DNA of 64,000 nt from DATAVK01 sp036267755 (GCA_036267755.1 DATAVK010000046.1:1-64000), one strand, 5' to 3'. Positions 53,896 through 62,023 are shown, counted from the first letter of the stretch. Program-made: numbers and translations. The notes: generated by a model from the letters alone, not told the origin.

Positions 53896-55142
53896 TGGGC
53901 GCTCCTCGCTGGGTCCTTGGCGAATCGGTCGCGGCAGCGTTGCGAACAGAAATAGACCGTCTCGTCCCCGAGAGAGATCGTGGCCGGGGCGTTGGCTTTC
54001 TCGACCTGCATCCGGCAGACGGGATCGATGGCATGCGCGTCGGCATCGTCGAACCGGTCGCGATGGCGATACAACCAGAGCAGCGCAGCGAACGCGATGA
54101 CAGCCACGATGTTGAGAAAAGTCGTGTAGTTCCAGGCGACGTGCTCGGTCGCGACCACGGTGGGACGGCGGTTCGGCACGCCGCCAACGGCGCGGAACAG
54201 CAGCTCCGTGATGAGGCCGGATGCGCTCATGACGGGCCACAGGACGGCCAGCAGCCGGAGTGTGATGCGACCGCCGTACATCGTGCGGTACATCAGTAGG
54301 AGCGGGATGGTGATGAGGTCAGCAAACAGGAACGCGATGACACCACCGAAGCTGATCCCGTCCTTCCACAGCGCGGACGCCAGCGCGACGTTGCCGATCG
54401 AGCAGACGAAGCTGATGATGGCCACGAAAGGGCCCACGACAGCGTTCTCGATCGTCGTCAGCGGTCCGTGACCGGTCAGGAAGACATCGCTCCAGACGTG
54501 CATCGGCACGGCCACTGCGAGGAAGCCGGCCAGGACGAAGCCGATCACGATCTCGCGTCGCACCATCCGAAGGTCGGCGATCGTGTAGCCGGCGCTGGCC
54601 GCCCAGCGGCTCGGCTGTCGCAGTCGGGCGCGGAAGCCGCCGCCGGCGCCGTCATCAAACGGTTCGCCGTGGTCGTGGCCCGTGACCGAGTCGCGAGCCC
54701 TGACCTGGGTCGCAAGCGCGGCGGGAACCACGCGGGGGAGCAGGACCCCCAGCAGCGCGATCATGATGGTGCCCCCGACGAACTCAGCTGCGGCGAACTG
54801 CCAGCCGATCAGCAGCCAGAGCACGGCACCGAGCTCGATGACGAGGTTCGTCGAGGCGACCATGAAGACGATGGCGGTGGTGAAGTCGGCCCCCCGCGCG
54901 AACAGCGACTTCGCGAGGGCGCTGGCCGCGTAGGAGCAGGACGAGGACGCCATGCCGAACAACGTGCCGCGCGCTAGCGCAGCCGGACGGTGGTCGCCCA
55001 TGAGTCGATGCATCTGCCGCCGGGACACGAACGCCTGCACGATTCCCGACAGGGTGAAGCCGAGGATCAGGGCCCAGAGCGTCTCCCACAGCATGAAGAA
55101 GCCCTCGTCCAGACTGCGTCCGATCGTGTCCAGCGCCGCCAC
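53892..55142 (-). CDS. Predicted permease (DUF318/ArsP-like) with C-terminal YHS metal domain
   Basis: A 416-residue membrane protein with about 8-10 helices; MASSSCSYAASALAKSLFARG and FVCSIGNVALASALW are the paired conserved blocks of the DUF318 permease family. Residues about 370-416 form a YHS domain (DPVCRMQVEKANAPATISLG, VYFCSQRCRDRF), usual in copper proteins. Together with the CsoR box and downstream csoR this indicates copper export or tolerance, inferred. GTG 55142 has TATCTT 6 nt upstream and no Shine-Dalgarno sequence, so it is leaderless. The longer open frame to 55349 would overlap the promoter and ssrA. Confidence 0.85.
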   Translation of the reverse strand: MAALDTIGRSLDEGFFMLWETLWALILGFTLSGIVQAFVSRRQMHRLMGDHRPAALARGTLFGMASSSCSYAASALAKSLFARGADFTTAIVFMVASTNLVIELGAVLWLLIGWQFAAAEFVGGTIMIALLGVLLPRVVPAALATQVRARDSVTGHDHGEPFDDGAGGGFRARLRQPSRWAASAGYTIADLRMVRREIVIGFVLAGFLAVAVPMHVWSDVFLTGHGPLTTIENAVVGPFVAIISFVCSIGNVALASALWKDGISFGGVIAFLFADLITIPLLLMYRTMYGGRITLRLLAVLWPVMSASGLITELLFRAVGGVPNRRPTVVATEHVAWNYTTFLNIVAVIAFAALLWLYRHRDRFDDADAHAIDPVCRMQVEKANAPATISLGDETVYFCSQRCRDRFAKDPARSAQ

Positions 55143-55151
55143 TCGCTCAAG

Positions 55152-55168
55152 ATACCCCCAAGGGGTAT
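55152..55168. promoter_or_regulatory. CsoR operator
   Basis: ATACCCC, CAA, GGGGTAT is a perfect 7-bp palindrome of the G-rich/AT-flanked type bound by CsoR. It overlaps the -10 TATCTT (55149-55154, minus strand) of the permease-csoR operon, so bound repressor would block RNA polymerase. Confidence 0.85.
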
Positions 55169-55264
55169 ATCTCGGCCCTGGGGGTCGCCAGCTCGACGGA
55201 ATCGTGGTGAGGCCTGCAGGCGTTACTCTTAGGTGGTACGGACAGATCAAGCAGTACCCGACCA

Positions 55265-55623
55265 GGGGGTGAACGGTTTCGACTTCGGACGTCGATTGAA
55301 GGGAAGCGGGCTGAGGATGTCGCGTGATCTCAGAAATCCACCGCGGCAAAATATATAAATGCCGATAATAACCGGCTCGCTCTCGCTGCCTGATAGGTAG
55401 CGAAGCTGTCAGCCTAGGGGCGCCTCCGCTCTAGGACCTGGCATCGCTAGGAGGCTCCACCGAGGGACGCGGTCACGGGGTCCCGAGGGAAATCAAACAG
55501 TGACTGGGCCTGCGACGGGGTGCCTGTGCCACCGTCGGGGCCGAGAAAACTGCAGCAGGCTGCGCCCGGAGAAGCCTTGATGACACGCCGGAGGACCCGG
55601 GTTCGATTCCCGGCACCTCCACC
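55265..55623 (+). ncRNA. ssrA: Transfer-messenger RNA (tmRNA)
   Basis: The 5' end GGGGGTGAACGGTTTCGACT is the canonical tmRNA start and its first 7 nt pair with CACCTCC at 55614-55620 to form the tRNA-like acceptor stem (one G-U pair). The 3' region GGTTCGATTCCCGG is the T arm. A tag reading frame lies in the middle. The terminal CCA is not encoded in full (ACCG follows). It rescues stalled ribosomes with SmpB. Ends are set by the acceptor pairing. Confidence 0.95.
55361..55393 (+). other. tmRNA proteolysis tag reading frame
   Basis: GCC GAT AAT AAC CGG CTC GCT CTC GCT GCC TGA, preceded by the A-rich stretch ATATATAAAT, encodes the tag ADNNRLALAA. The ALAA end matches the degradation signal of other bacterial tags. 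Confidence 0.85.
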
Positions 55624-55650
55624 GATCTGTCGCTCGTCGTCAGAGCCAAT

Positions 55651-55683
55651 GCCCAGGTCAGCGCCCTAGCTGCTGGCCTGGGC
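55651..55683 (+). terminator. Likely terminator of ssrA
   Basis: GCCCAGGTCAGC (55651-55662) and GCTGGCCTGGGC (55672-55683) form a 12-bp stem with one G-U pair and a 9-nt loop, 28 nt after the tmRNA 3' end. No T-tract follows, as usual in this group. Confidence 0.6.
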
Positions 55684-55712
55684 GGGTGGCCCTGGTTCCA
55701 GCGAGGCGAGGG

Positions 55713-55949
55713 TCAGCCAGCCGGGAGGTCGCCGAAGGCCCGCTTCATGTCGCCGTACCAGGCCAGCGACTTCTTGGGATGCCGCCAGCGACCTTTCATC
55801 GCATCCCGCGCCGGCTGGTGGTCGGCGTCCCCTTGCTTCTCCGCCTCCTTGAGGTGCCGGTCCTGGGCCTTGATGACGTCATCGGCGGTTTCCCCGCGGT
55901 GTTCGAGATCGCACGGTCCGCCCAGCTGGCGGCAGGTCATCGTCTTCAT
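55713..55949 (-). CDS. DUF1059-like small protein
   Basis: A 78-residue protein, MKTMTCRQLGGPCDLEHRGE onward. The start MKTMTCRQLGGPCD matches the DUF1059 type of predicted small metal-binding proteins with two cysteines; the rest (KGRWRHPKKSLAWYGDMKRAF) is basic. It follows the sigma factor gene by 2 bp, so it is in its operon. Function unknown. The longer frame upstream is antisense-like sequence within the sigma gene. Confidence 0.7.
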   Translation of the reverse strand: MKTMTCRQLGGPCDLEHRGETADDVIKAQDRHLKEAEKQGDADHQPARDAMKGRWRHPKKSLAWYGDMKRAFGDLPAG

Positions 55950-55951
55950 CG

Positions 55952-56794
55952 CTACGCGCGCTCCTTCGCTTGCTCGTTGTTGCGTCGCGATACCCGTGAA
56001 AGTAGGTCCGGCTCCGCGCGAAACGTGATCCGGTCGATCACGCCGTCGACGATCGTGAAGTCGAAGACCACCTTCGCCTGCCCGCGGTGGAACCAGGCGG
56101 CCCCGGGCCGGCCATCGACGTACACGGGCAATGCGGCGTGCGCGCTGCCATTGAAGAACGTCGCCACCTCGCGTCGGCCCTCGATCCGACCTGGCGTGCC
56201 AACGAGGAGCGCCGCATCGTCGGCCGTCACCACAGCATCCGGGGCGAGGAGCTGCATCAAACGGTCGAACTCGCCGCCCCGAGCGGCGGCCATGAACGCG
56301 TCGACGACGGCCCAGTCGGCGAGCGCATCCTGCGGCCCGGGCTGGCGCACCTTGGCCCGGGCGCGTGAGGCGAGCTTGCGGGCGGCTACTGGCGTCGTAT
56401 CGAGAACGGCAGCGATTGTCGGGAACTCGAAACCGAAGCTGTCGTGGAGCACGAATGCGACGCGCTCCTGCGGCGAGAGCCGATCCAGTACCAGCTGGAG
56501 GGCGACGCCGACGGTCTCGGAGAGTGCTACGTCGTCCGCCACATCGGGTACCACATCTGCCACCTCGAGCTCGGCCGTCGGCACAGGGGTCCGGGACCGC
56601 AGCCGGTCCAAACACAGCCGGGTGGTGACGATCGTCAGCCACGCGGGCACGCTCTCGACGTCCATGGCCCGCTGGTCAAACCGGAGCCAAGCCTGCTGAA
56701 CGACATCCTCAGCCTCGGTATGGTCGGCCAGCACCCGGGCGGCGACGCGCAGCAAGCGTGGCCGTTCGGCCTCGAAACTCTCCGCCAGGTCCAC
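55952..56794 (-). CDS. ECF sigma factor with C-terminal SnoaL-like domain (ECF41/SigJ type)
   Basis: A 280-residue sigma-70 family protein. Region 2 is FEAERPRLLRVAARVLADHTEAEDVVQQAWLRF with WLTIVTTRLCLDRLRSR, region 4 is LSPQERVAFVLHDSFGFEF with TIAAVLDTTPVAARKLASRA, and residues about 165-275 form a SnoaL-like domain ending DGVIDRITFRAEPDLLSR, the place of the NPDK motif of ECF41 factors. That domain controls activity in the family and replaces an anti-sigma factor. GTG 56794 has GGAGGG 8 nt upstream. Usual ECF41 partners (carboxymuconolactone decarboxylase or oxidoreductase) are absent; a DUF1059-like gene follows. Confidence 0.85.
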   Translation of the reverse strand: MDLAESFEAERPRLLRVAARVLADHTEAEDVVQQAWLRFDQRAMDVESVPAWLTIVTTRLCLDRLRSRTPVPTAELEVADVVPDVADDVALSETVGVALQLVLDRLSPQERVAFVLHDSFGFEFPTIAAVLDTTPVAARKLASRARAKVRQPGPQDALADWAVVDAFMAAARGGEFDRLMQLLAPDAVVTADDAALLVGTPGRIEGRREVATFFNGSAHAALPVYVDGRPGAAWFHRGQAKVVFDFTIVDGVIDRITFRAEPDLLSRVSRRNNEQAKERA

Positions 56795-56880
56795 GGTGCC
56801 CACCCTCCATCTCCGATCCATCACTTGATTGACGACCCGGGCGCCGCGAGTGTGACGAAGCGGCACCACGTGCAAGGCCC

Positions 56881-57594
56881 CTATTTGGGCGGGGCCACCA
56901 ACGTGGCGGGGTGGCCGGCTCGGCGCAGGGCGTCGGCGACGAACCCGTTAGACCGCAGTTCCTCGATGATGTCCGACAGAAACTCCTGGGTCTCGCGACT
57001 TCGGGTCTTGGTCGTCCCGACCGCCTGCTGGATCTGCATGAAGGCCTCGTCGATCAGGCGCAGGTCGGGATGTGATTCGACGTACTCGGTCAGCGGTTGA
57101 CGGATCCCGGCCGCCACCTCCAGACCCTGCTGGCGGAACTCACCGACGCCCTCCTCGCCCGCTACGACGGTCGCGTGCTGCAGCGTGCGCGTGAGGTACA
57201 GGTCGTAGGCGGAACCACGCTTCACGCCGATCCGCACGCCCTCGTGATCGACATCCGCGACGGTCGTGAGCGACGAGTCGACCGGGACGGCGAACACCCC
57301 CTCGATCACGACGTACGGCGGGGTGAAGGCCACGTCGGCTTCGCGAGCCGGCTCGATGGCCAGGAAGCACAGGTCCGCGTCACCCGTCACCATCGCCTCG
57401 TAGGACTTCCGCGCCGCGTCCACGCACAGCAGCTCGACGGGCACCCCCAGCCGGCTGCCGAGCTCATGGGCGATGTCGACCGTCACGCCGGACGGTGACT
57501 CGGGCGTGCCGCTCGCCAGCACCGGGTTTCCCAGGTTGATGGCGACGCGCAGGGTGCCGGTCGGCGCCAGGTCATCAGCGATCGCGTGTGACAT
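56881..57594 (-). CDS. Solute-binding-domain protein without a signal peptide
   Basis: A 237-residue protein with the fold of extracellular amino-acid binding proteins (SBP type 3): TLRVAINLGNPVLAS, VTVDIAHELGSRLGVPVELL, GDADLCFLAIEPAREADVAFTPPYV and VRIGVKRGSAYDLYLTR. No signal peptide or lipobox is visible and no ABC permease gene is adjacent, so it may be cytoplasmic or act as a free ligand-binding domain. ATG 57594 lies 16 bp from a LexA box that it shares with the divergent radical SAM gene. Substrate unknown. Confidence 0.8.
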   Translation of the reverse strand: MSHAIADDLAPTGTLRVAINLGNPVLASGTPESPSGVTVDIAHELGSRLGVPVELLCVDAARKSYEAMVTGDADLCFLAIEPAREADVAFTPPYVVIEGVFAVPVDSSLTTVADVDHEGVRIGVKRGSAYDLYLTRTLQHATVVAGEEGVGEFRQQGLEVAAGIRQPLTEYVESHPDLRLIDEAFMQIQQAVGTTKTRSRETQEFLSDIIEELRSNGFVADALRRAGHPATLVAPPK

Positions 57595-57610
57595 CTGTCA
57601 AGTCTGCCGC

Positions 57611-57626
57611 TCGAACACCAGTTCGA
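57611..57626. promoter_or_regulatory. LexA (SOS) box of the radical SAM gene
   Basis: TCGAACACCAGTTCGA is a perfect TCGAAC(N4)GTTCGA box. It lies 9 bp before the -10 TAGGCT (57636-57641), over the -35 region of the apparently leaderless radical SAM gene (ATG 57647), and 16 bp from the divergent binding-protein start. Confidence 0.88.
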
Positions 57627-57646
57627 GAAATGGGTTAGGCTGAGGC

Positions 57647-58678
57647 ATGCGATGGGACGGCCAGTCGATCAAAGCCGACCGGGACGACACGCTCCCGGGC
57701 CTGACTCAGCTGTCCGGCCTGGTGCGCACTGTCCGCACTCCGGAGTTCTCCGGCATCACGTTCCACGAGGTGCTGGCCAAATCCGCGCTGAACCGAGTGC
57801 CCGAGGCCAGCCGGATGCTCGCCGGTGAGTGGACCATCAACCCCTTCCGCGGCTGCACCCACGCCTGCCGTTACTGCTTCGCCCGCAGCACGCATCGCTA
57901 TCTCGACCTCAACACCGGTGAGGACTTCGACAGCCAGATCGTGGTGAAGACCAACGTCGTCCAGCTGCTCACCAAGGAGTTGCACACCAAGCGGCCGCCT
58001 CGCGTCGCGCTGGGCACCAATACCGACCCGTATCAGCGAGCGGAGGGCAAGTACCGCTTCATGCCGGGGATCATCGAGGCGCTTGGCGAGCGAGCGGTGC
58101 CGTTCTCCATCCTCACCAAGGGAACCCTGCTCCGCCGCGACCTGGATCAGCTCGCCGAGGTCTCCGCGGTGACCGACGTCAGCCTCGCGATGTCGATCGG
58201 GATCTTCGACGAGGAGCTCCAAGAGTCGATCGAGCCAGGTACGGCGACGACGGCCGCGCGACTCGCGACGGTCCGGGCGATCCGCGAGCGCGGACTGAAG
58301 TGCACCGTGCTGCTCGCGCCGATCTTGCCGTTCTTCACCGACAGCGACGAGCAACTCGATCACGCCGTGGCCGAGCTCAAGGCCGCCGGCGCCACCCAAA
58401 TCTTCTTCACCGCGCTGTATCTCCGTGACGGTGTCAAGGACTGGTTCATGTCATGGCTGGCTCGGACCTACCCGGAGCGGCTACCGGCGTACGACGATCT
58501 GTACGGCGCCGGGGCCTACACTCCGCTCGGCTATCAGGACGACCTTCGGCTCCGGATGCGGGCGCTACTGGCCCGGCACGGCTTCCACCGCGGCGGGACC
58601 GAAGGCTTCGCCCGATCCCGCCGCCGCCAGGCCACGGCCGTCCAACCTGCGCCAGCTCCACAACCGGCCCTGTTCTAG
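57647..58678 (+). CDS. Rv2578c-family radical SAM protein (spore photoproduct lyase-like)
   Basis: A 343-residue radical SAM enzyme with the iron-sulfur motif CxxxCxxC at C70, C74 and C77 (RGCTHACRYCFAR), followed by ALGTNTDPYQRAEGKYR and TKGTLLRRDLDQL. It belongs to the Rv2578c/SplB-like family, and Rv2578c is in the reported LexA regulon of M. tuberculosis. Together with the LexA box this suggests a DNA damage role; the reaction is unknown. The next gene follows after 32 bp. Confidence 0.88.
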   Translation: MRWDGQSIKADRDDTLPGLTQLSGLVRTVRTPEFSGITFHEVLAKSALNRVPEASRMLAGEWTINPFRGCTHACRYCFARSTHRYLDLNTGEDFDSQIVVKTNVVQLLTKELHTKRPPRVALGTNTDPYQRAEGKYRFMPGIIEALGERAVPFSILTKGTLLRRDLDQLAEVSAVTDVSLAMSIGIFDEELQESIEPGTATTAARLATVRAIRERGLKCTVLLAPILPFFTDSDEQLDHAVAELKAAGATQIFFTALYLRDGVKDWFMSWLARTYPERLPAYDDLYGAGAYTPLGYQDDLRLRMRALLARHGFHRGGTEGFARSRRRQATAVQPAPAPQPALF

Positions 58679-58710
58679 CCGACGCCGGCCGCCCGGAAGG
58701 AGAATCGAGG

Positions 58711-59322
58711 ATGCCGGATCGCAACCGGGTCACGCCGATGGGCGACATCGTCGCGACTCCGTTGCGCGGTGCGTGGACCGGGAACCGCGGCATCCTCCAC
58801 CGCGACCGGGAGATCGTGCGATTCCACACCAGCGACCTGTGGATCACGTGCGCGCTGGAGTTCCGTGGCCGCTGGCGCGAGCAGTGGCTCCCGCACCGGT
58901 GGACGGCGCTGTTCTTCCATGACGAAGCAGTCTCGTTCGCCGCCGGTCACCGCCCCTGCGCCGAATGCCGGCGCGAGAGCTACAACGCCTACCGCCACGC
59001 CTGGTCCGACGGTCTCGCCGTGGCCGTCCCCTCGGCGAAGGACATGAACCATCAGCTGCACGGCGAGCGGATCGTGCGCGGGACGCATCGCCGGCGCTGG
59101 CATCCGATGCCTTGGGCCGACCTTCCGAACGGGACCTTCGTCTCCGAGGAGGGAGATCCCGCACTGGTCATCGGTGACGACCTGGTCAGGTGGACGCCGG
59201 CTGGGTACGGCCACCATCACCGCCGCCCGTCGCAAGGAGATGCCGTCGTCATCACGCCGCCGTCGACCGTCGCGGCGCTGCGCGCGGGCTACCCCGTCCA
59301 GATCGACGACACTGCGCGATAG
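58711..59322 (+). CDS. Conserved hypothetical protein, partner of the radical SAM gene
   Basis: A 203-residue soluble protein, MPDRNRVTPMGDIVATPLRG onward. It has a Cys pair in HRPCAECRRES (C83, C86), reminiscent of a metal or alkyl-accepting site, and several Trp and His residues (RRRWHPMPWADLP). The family is seen beside Rv2578c-type genes to my knowledge but has no known activity. GGAAGGAG lies upstream of ATG 58711. As second gene of an SOS-box operon it may also be a DNA damage protein. Confidence 0.75.
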   Translation: MPDRNRVTPMGDIVATPLRGAWTGNRGILHRDREIVRFHTSDLWITCALEFRGRWREQWLPHRWTALFFHDEAVSFAAGHRPCAECRRESYNAYRHAWSDGLAVAVPSAKDMNHQLHGERIVRGTHRRRWHPMPWADLPNGTFVSEEGDPALVIGDDLVRWTPAGYGHHHRRPSQGDAVVITPPSTVAALRAGYPVQIDDTAR

Positions 59323-59332
59323 CGTCGACACC

Positions 59333-59575
59333 ATGGCCGACGACACCACGACCGAGCAGCTCCGCAACGAGCTGCGCGACATCGACGCCGAGATCGCGCA
59401 GCTGCGGACGTCGACCCACGACCTGCGTGCCGCGGCGGGTTCCCAAGCAGAAGGTGTCGAGGACACCGAGGAACAAGCTAGCGACCTCACGACGGAGGGC
59501 GAGAACGATGCCGTCCTCGAGGTGCTCGAGCAACGCCGCGAGACCGTCCGCCGGCAACTGGGCGACGCCGGCTGA
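59333..59575 (+). CDS. Small coiled-coil protein
   Basis: An 80-residue acidic protein, MADDTTTEQLRNELRDIDAE onward, with heptad-like helices at both ends (EQLRNELRDIDAEIAQLRT and NDAVLEVLEQRRETVRRQL) joined by an acidic spacer. TAGCGT (59320-59325) is 7 nt before the ATG, a leaderless pattern, so it may have its own promoter inside the end of the previous gene. Unknown function. Confidence 0.7.
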   Translation: MADDTTTEQLRNELRDIDAEIAQLRTSTHDLRAAAGSQAEGVEDTEEQASDLTTEGENDAVLEVLEQRRETVRRQLGDAG

Positions 59576-59581
59576 TCCCGA

Positions 59582-62023
59582 CTACGGCGTGAGGTCGACG
59601 ACCTGGGGGTCGTGGTCGCTGACCTGGTTGGCGTACTCCGAGTTCACATGGACGACCTGGTAGTCGAACTTCGAGATTCCCTTGGTGATCAGGATGTGGT
59701 CGAGCACCTCGGAGATCCCGTCGAAGTCGTACGTGTACTGCTGGTTGACCGGCAGGGTGGTGATCAGGTCGGTCAACGTCGACGCGCCGGAGCCGTCCGC
59801 CGTACCCGTCTTCAGCACCGACAACGCCGGGCTGAACTGGTAGTCGTTGAGGTCCCCGACCACGACGACGTCGGCCCGCTTGTCGATCGCGAGTAGCTTG
59901 CCGACGAAGTCGTGCTCGACCTGTGCCTGCCCGGCGCGCTGCGTCGCGGAACTCTGAGCCGGGAACTGGAACCGGCCGTCAGCGTTTTGATCGCCGAGCT
60001 TCGCGTCGAAGTGGTTGGCGATGACGAAGACGTCCTTGCCCTGGAACGTGAACTCGCCGACCAGCGGCTTGCGGCTGGCGGTCCAGACCGGGTTGGTGGG
60101 GTCGATCCGGCCGGGGGAGAGCGACAGCGCCGGCTCGCCGTGCTGCTTCACGACCTGGGTGCCGGTCGTGGACCGGTTCACGCTCGACGCGCCGCTGTCG
60201 ACGAAGGACACGACCTTCGAGTTGTACAGGAACACGACGCGGATGTTGCCGCCCGGCTCGCCGCCGTCCTGGTCGTTGACCGGATCGATCTCACGCGAGC
60301 TGTACGACGGCCCACCGGCTGCGGTGATCGCCGACGTCAGCTTGTCGATGGTCTGGTCCGCGGCGACGACACCGTCATTGGTCGCACCGTCGTTGTCCTG
60401 GATCTCCTCGACCGCGATCACGTCGGGCGAGTCGAGGTTGGTCACCACACCGTGCGCCAGCGCCTGGAACTTGCTCTCCGGATCGGTCGCGGCGAGGTTC
60501 TCGACGTTGTACGTCGCCACCGACAGTTGCTTCTTGGTGGGGCCACTGGCCACTACTGGCGGCAGGTTGTTGTGCTGGACGGCGCCAAGCGTCGTCGCCG
60601 CGATGAGGTAGCCGCCGAACAGCGAGTAGTCGATCGGTCCGATCGTGGCGCCCTGGAAGACGTCACCGACGTTCACCTCGGGGTTGCTGCCGTCCACCGG
60701 CACCACCTCGAGACGCCCGGACGGGGTCGCGTTCTCGGCGCGCAGCATCGTCCCGCCGCGGTAGCTCGTCAGCTGGTCCGGCTTGGTCGTCACGTACTGC
60801 TCGCCGAACGAGTCCGACGGCCCGACCACCCGTGCGTCGTCGACCTCGACGCGCATGCCCTCAATCGACTCGTAGTAGTCGAGCGCGGATCGTGACGGTG
60901 TGATGGAGGTGGACTCGATGTTCCCGCCGCCGAGGTCGGGCGCGTAGGTGTCCGGCACGGTCGAAGGGGTGAGCACGATCGGCGCCGGCAGCGAGTTGCC
61001 GCTGGACAGGGTGCTCGACGACGTCGCGTCGATCTCAGTGATCGACAGGTTCGACGTCGCGGAGACGGTGTCACCGCTGGCGAGCGGGTAGAACTCGCTC
61101 ACCTTGCCGCTGACCAGCACGCTGTCGCCCACGTTGACCGTGGGGGCGCTGCCGGTGAAGACGAAGATGCCCTCGCTGGTCGCCGGGTTGTCGTCAGGGT
61201 TGGGGTCCTGAATCCAGTAGCCCTTGCTCGAGCCGACAGCCCGGACACCGGTGACGATCCCGGGGACGTTGGTCACCGGGTTGCCGGCTTGAGGTGAGAG
61301 CCACGTTGTCCCCTGGATGTCGTGGATGCGCAGCGGCCCAGGCGTGCCGCCACCACCGCCACCACCGCCGCCGCCACTGTTCGCCGCGCCCGGAGTCGGC
61401 GCGGCGACGCTGAAGTCGGCGCCGTTGTCGTCGGTGTCCGGTGTGCTGTTGCGCTGAGCGGACGTCGTGTTCGTCGTGGCCGGGGCGTCGGCGCTGCCCT
61501 CGTGGACGGCCGCGGTGCCGTAGCCCACGAGGTCGACGATGTCCGGGTCGGCGGCGCAGTCGGCAGCGGTCTTGCAGGTCAACGCGGTCGAGTTGTCGAC
61601 CAGGGCGACGGTCCCCGCCGTACCCGAGAGGTTGATGGTTCCGGTCGCCTGGGTTGTCGGCAGCGGCGTGGTGCCTCCGGTGCCTGCGGCCTCACCGACG
61701 AGGTAGCGGTCGCTCGACGCGACCGACCCGGAAAGCGCGGTGACCTGCCAGGTGGTACTCGCGCCCGGGCTCGCCGAGATGTACTGCACCGACCAGCCGT
61801 CGAGCGTGCTCGCTGCTGACCCACGGTTGGCCAGCTCGATGAAGTCGTTCGTGTACGTCGCGCCGCTGTTGCCGCCGCCGCCGTAGACCTCGTTGACCAC
61901 AACACCGGTCGAGGGCGCCGCCCCGGCCGACGGGCTGAGGGCGACAGCGCCGGCTAGGGCGATGAGGCCGGCGGTGACGGCCGAGGCGGTGACGGTGACT
62001 GAGCGGGCTCGTGAGTGACGCAC
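59582..62023 (-). CDS. Secreted ExeM/NucH-type extracellular endonuclease
   Basis: An 813-residue secreted nuclease: signal peptide (AVTAGLIALAGAVALSPSAGAA), a lamin-tail domain (VVVNEVYGGGGNSGATYTND to VDLVGYGTAA), a 10-Gly linker, an OB-fold region (IQGTTWLSPQ to VVPVDGSNP) and an endonuclease/exonuclease/phosphatase domain with VEEIQDND, FVIANHFDAKLGD, GDLNDYQFSP and QVSDHDPQVV as metal and catalytic residues. It should degrade extracellular DNA for nutrient or biofilm remodelling. GGAGG lies 8 nt before GTG 62023. Convergent with the small coiled-coil gene (6 bp). Confidence 0.93.
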   Translation of the reverse strand: MRHSRARSVTVTASAVTAGLIALAGAVALSPSAGAAPSTGVVVNEVYGGGGNSGATYTNDFIELANRGSAASTLDGWSVQYISASPGASTTWQVTALSGSVASSDRYLVGEAAGTGGTTPLPTTQATGTINLSGTAGTVALVDNSTALTCKTAADCAADPDIVDLVGYGTAAVHEGSADAPATTNTTSAQRNSTPDTDDNGADFSVAAPTPGAANSGGGGGGGGGGTPGPLRIHDIQGTTWLSPQAGNPVTNVPGIVTGVRAVGSSKGYWIQDPNPDDNPATSEGIFVFTGSAPTVNVGDSVLVSGKVSEFYPLASGDTVSATSNLSITEIDATSSSTLSSGNSLPAPIVLTPSTVPDTYAPDLGGGNIESTSITPSRSALDYYESIEGMRVEVDDARVVGPSDSFGEQYVTTKPDQLTSYRGGTMLRAENATPSGRLEVVPVDGSNPEVNVGDVFQGATIGPIDYSLFGGYLIAATTLGAVQHNNLPPVVASGPTKKQLSVATYNVENLAATDPESKFQALAHGVVTNLDSPDVIAVEEIQDNDGATNDGVVAADQTIDKLTSAITAAGGPSYSSREIDPVNDQDGGEPGGNIRVVFLYNSKVVSFVDSGASSVNRSTTGTQVVKQHGEPALSLSPGRIDPTNPVWTASRKPLVGEFTFQGKDVFVIANHFDAKLGDQNADGRFQFPAQSSATQRAGQAQVEHDFVGKLLAIDKRADVVVVGDLNDYQFSPALSVLKTGTADGSGASTLTDLITTLPVNQQYTYDFDGISEVLDHILITKGISKFDYQVVHVNSEYANQVSDHDPQVVDLTP

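Noticed and set aside
55265..55623. A tRNA gene at the 3' end of ssrA
   Set aside because: GGTTCGATTCCCGG with the acceptor stem belongs to the tRNA-like domain of tmRNA, not to a separate tRNA.
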